5,977 nt of DNA from an uncultured Holophagales bacterium. Lineage in GTDB: Bacteria > Acidobacteriota > Thermoanaerobaculia > UBA5066. Under the pieces are notes generated by a model. It did not search any database and was not told the DNA's origin. It saw nothing but the letters and a program-made list of their open reading frames with translations. Below, one piece after another: positions 5,933 through 5,977 of this stretch (position 1 is the first letter of the stretch; every line of letters starts with the position of its first letter). The position numbers were made by a program, and so were the translations under genes. Location of the stretch: positions 1 through 5,977 of the forward strand of contig CALBDV010000510.1 of assembly GCA_937927565.1 (NCBI GenBank), given 5' to 3'.

Positions 5933-5972
5933 CCGGTCCAGCGGACGGCGCACTGCGCCGCCGCTGGACCGG
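5933..5972 (+). terminator. Long GC-rich hairpin; probable operon terminator
   Basis: CCGGTCCAGCGG (5933-5944) pairs perfectly with CCGCTGGACCGG (5961-5972). Inside, CGGCGC (5946-5951) pairs with GCGCCG (5955-5960). That gives 18 base pairs with a single bulged A (5945) and a three-base ACT loop. It begins 28 bases after the sulfatase stop. No U-run is visible in the five bases left before the window ends, so it may be a Rho-independent terminator without a good U tract, a bidirectional terminator facing a convergent gene, or a 3'-end stabiliser. The hairpin itself is unmistakable. Confidence 0.75.
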
Positions 5973-5977
5973 GGCGA

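Overview
The window is GC-rich bacterial DNA, with tightly packed genes, GTG starts beside ATG starts, and strong Shine-Dalgarno sites on two genes. A C-terminal-phenylalanine beta-barrel protein and a sigma-54 activator point to a Gram-negative (diderm) host. The style would fit Acidobacteriota, Myxococcota/Desulfobacterota-like lineages, Methylomirabilota/Rokubacteria or Pseudomonadota. The sequence alone does not decide between these, and I see no phage, transposon, CRISPR, tRNA or rRNA signal.

Layout: a possible fragment of a divergent gene lies at the left edge (1-50, minus). A sigma-54-dependent activator with two PAS domains follows (119-1891, plus). Then comes a 199-bp intergenic region holding a dyad around 1881-1914, a good -24/-12 sigma-54 promoter candidate (2015-2030) and a short leader with a very strong ribosome binding site. 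Three co-directional genes follow: an outer-membrane beta-barrel protein (2091-2957), a cytoplasmic ABM-fold (antibiotic biosynthesis monooxygenase/YgiN-like) protein (2984-3544) and an exported long-type arylsulfatase (3541-5904). The first gap is 26 bp and the second junction is an ATGA overlap, so the three are probably one transcript. A long GC-rich hairpin (5933-5972) closes the unit.

How they may work together (inference): the PAS-containing activator would sense an unknown signal and switch on the three-gene operon through sigma-54 RNA polymerase. The barrel could be a channel or surface component for a sulfated compound. The periplasmic sulfatase would remove sulfate, and the ABM protein could act in the cytoplasm on the freed, perhaps phenolic or quinol, product. 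The individual families are known. The regulated gene combination, and the promoter architecture linking the activator to the operon, are the most interesting parts. The substrate, the inducer and the formylglycine-generating maturase needed by the sulfatase cannot be read from this window.
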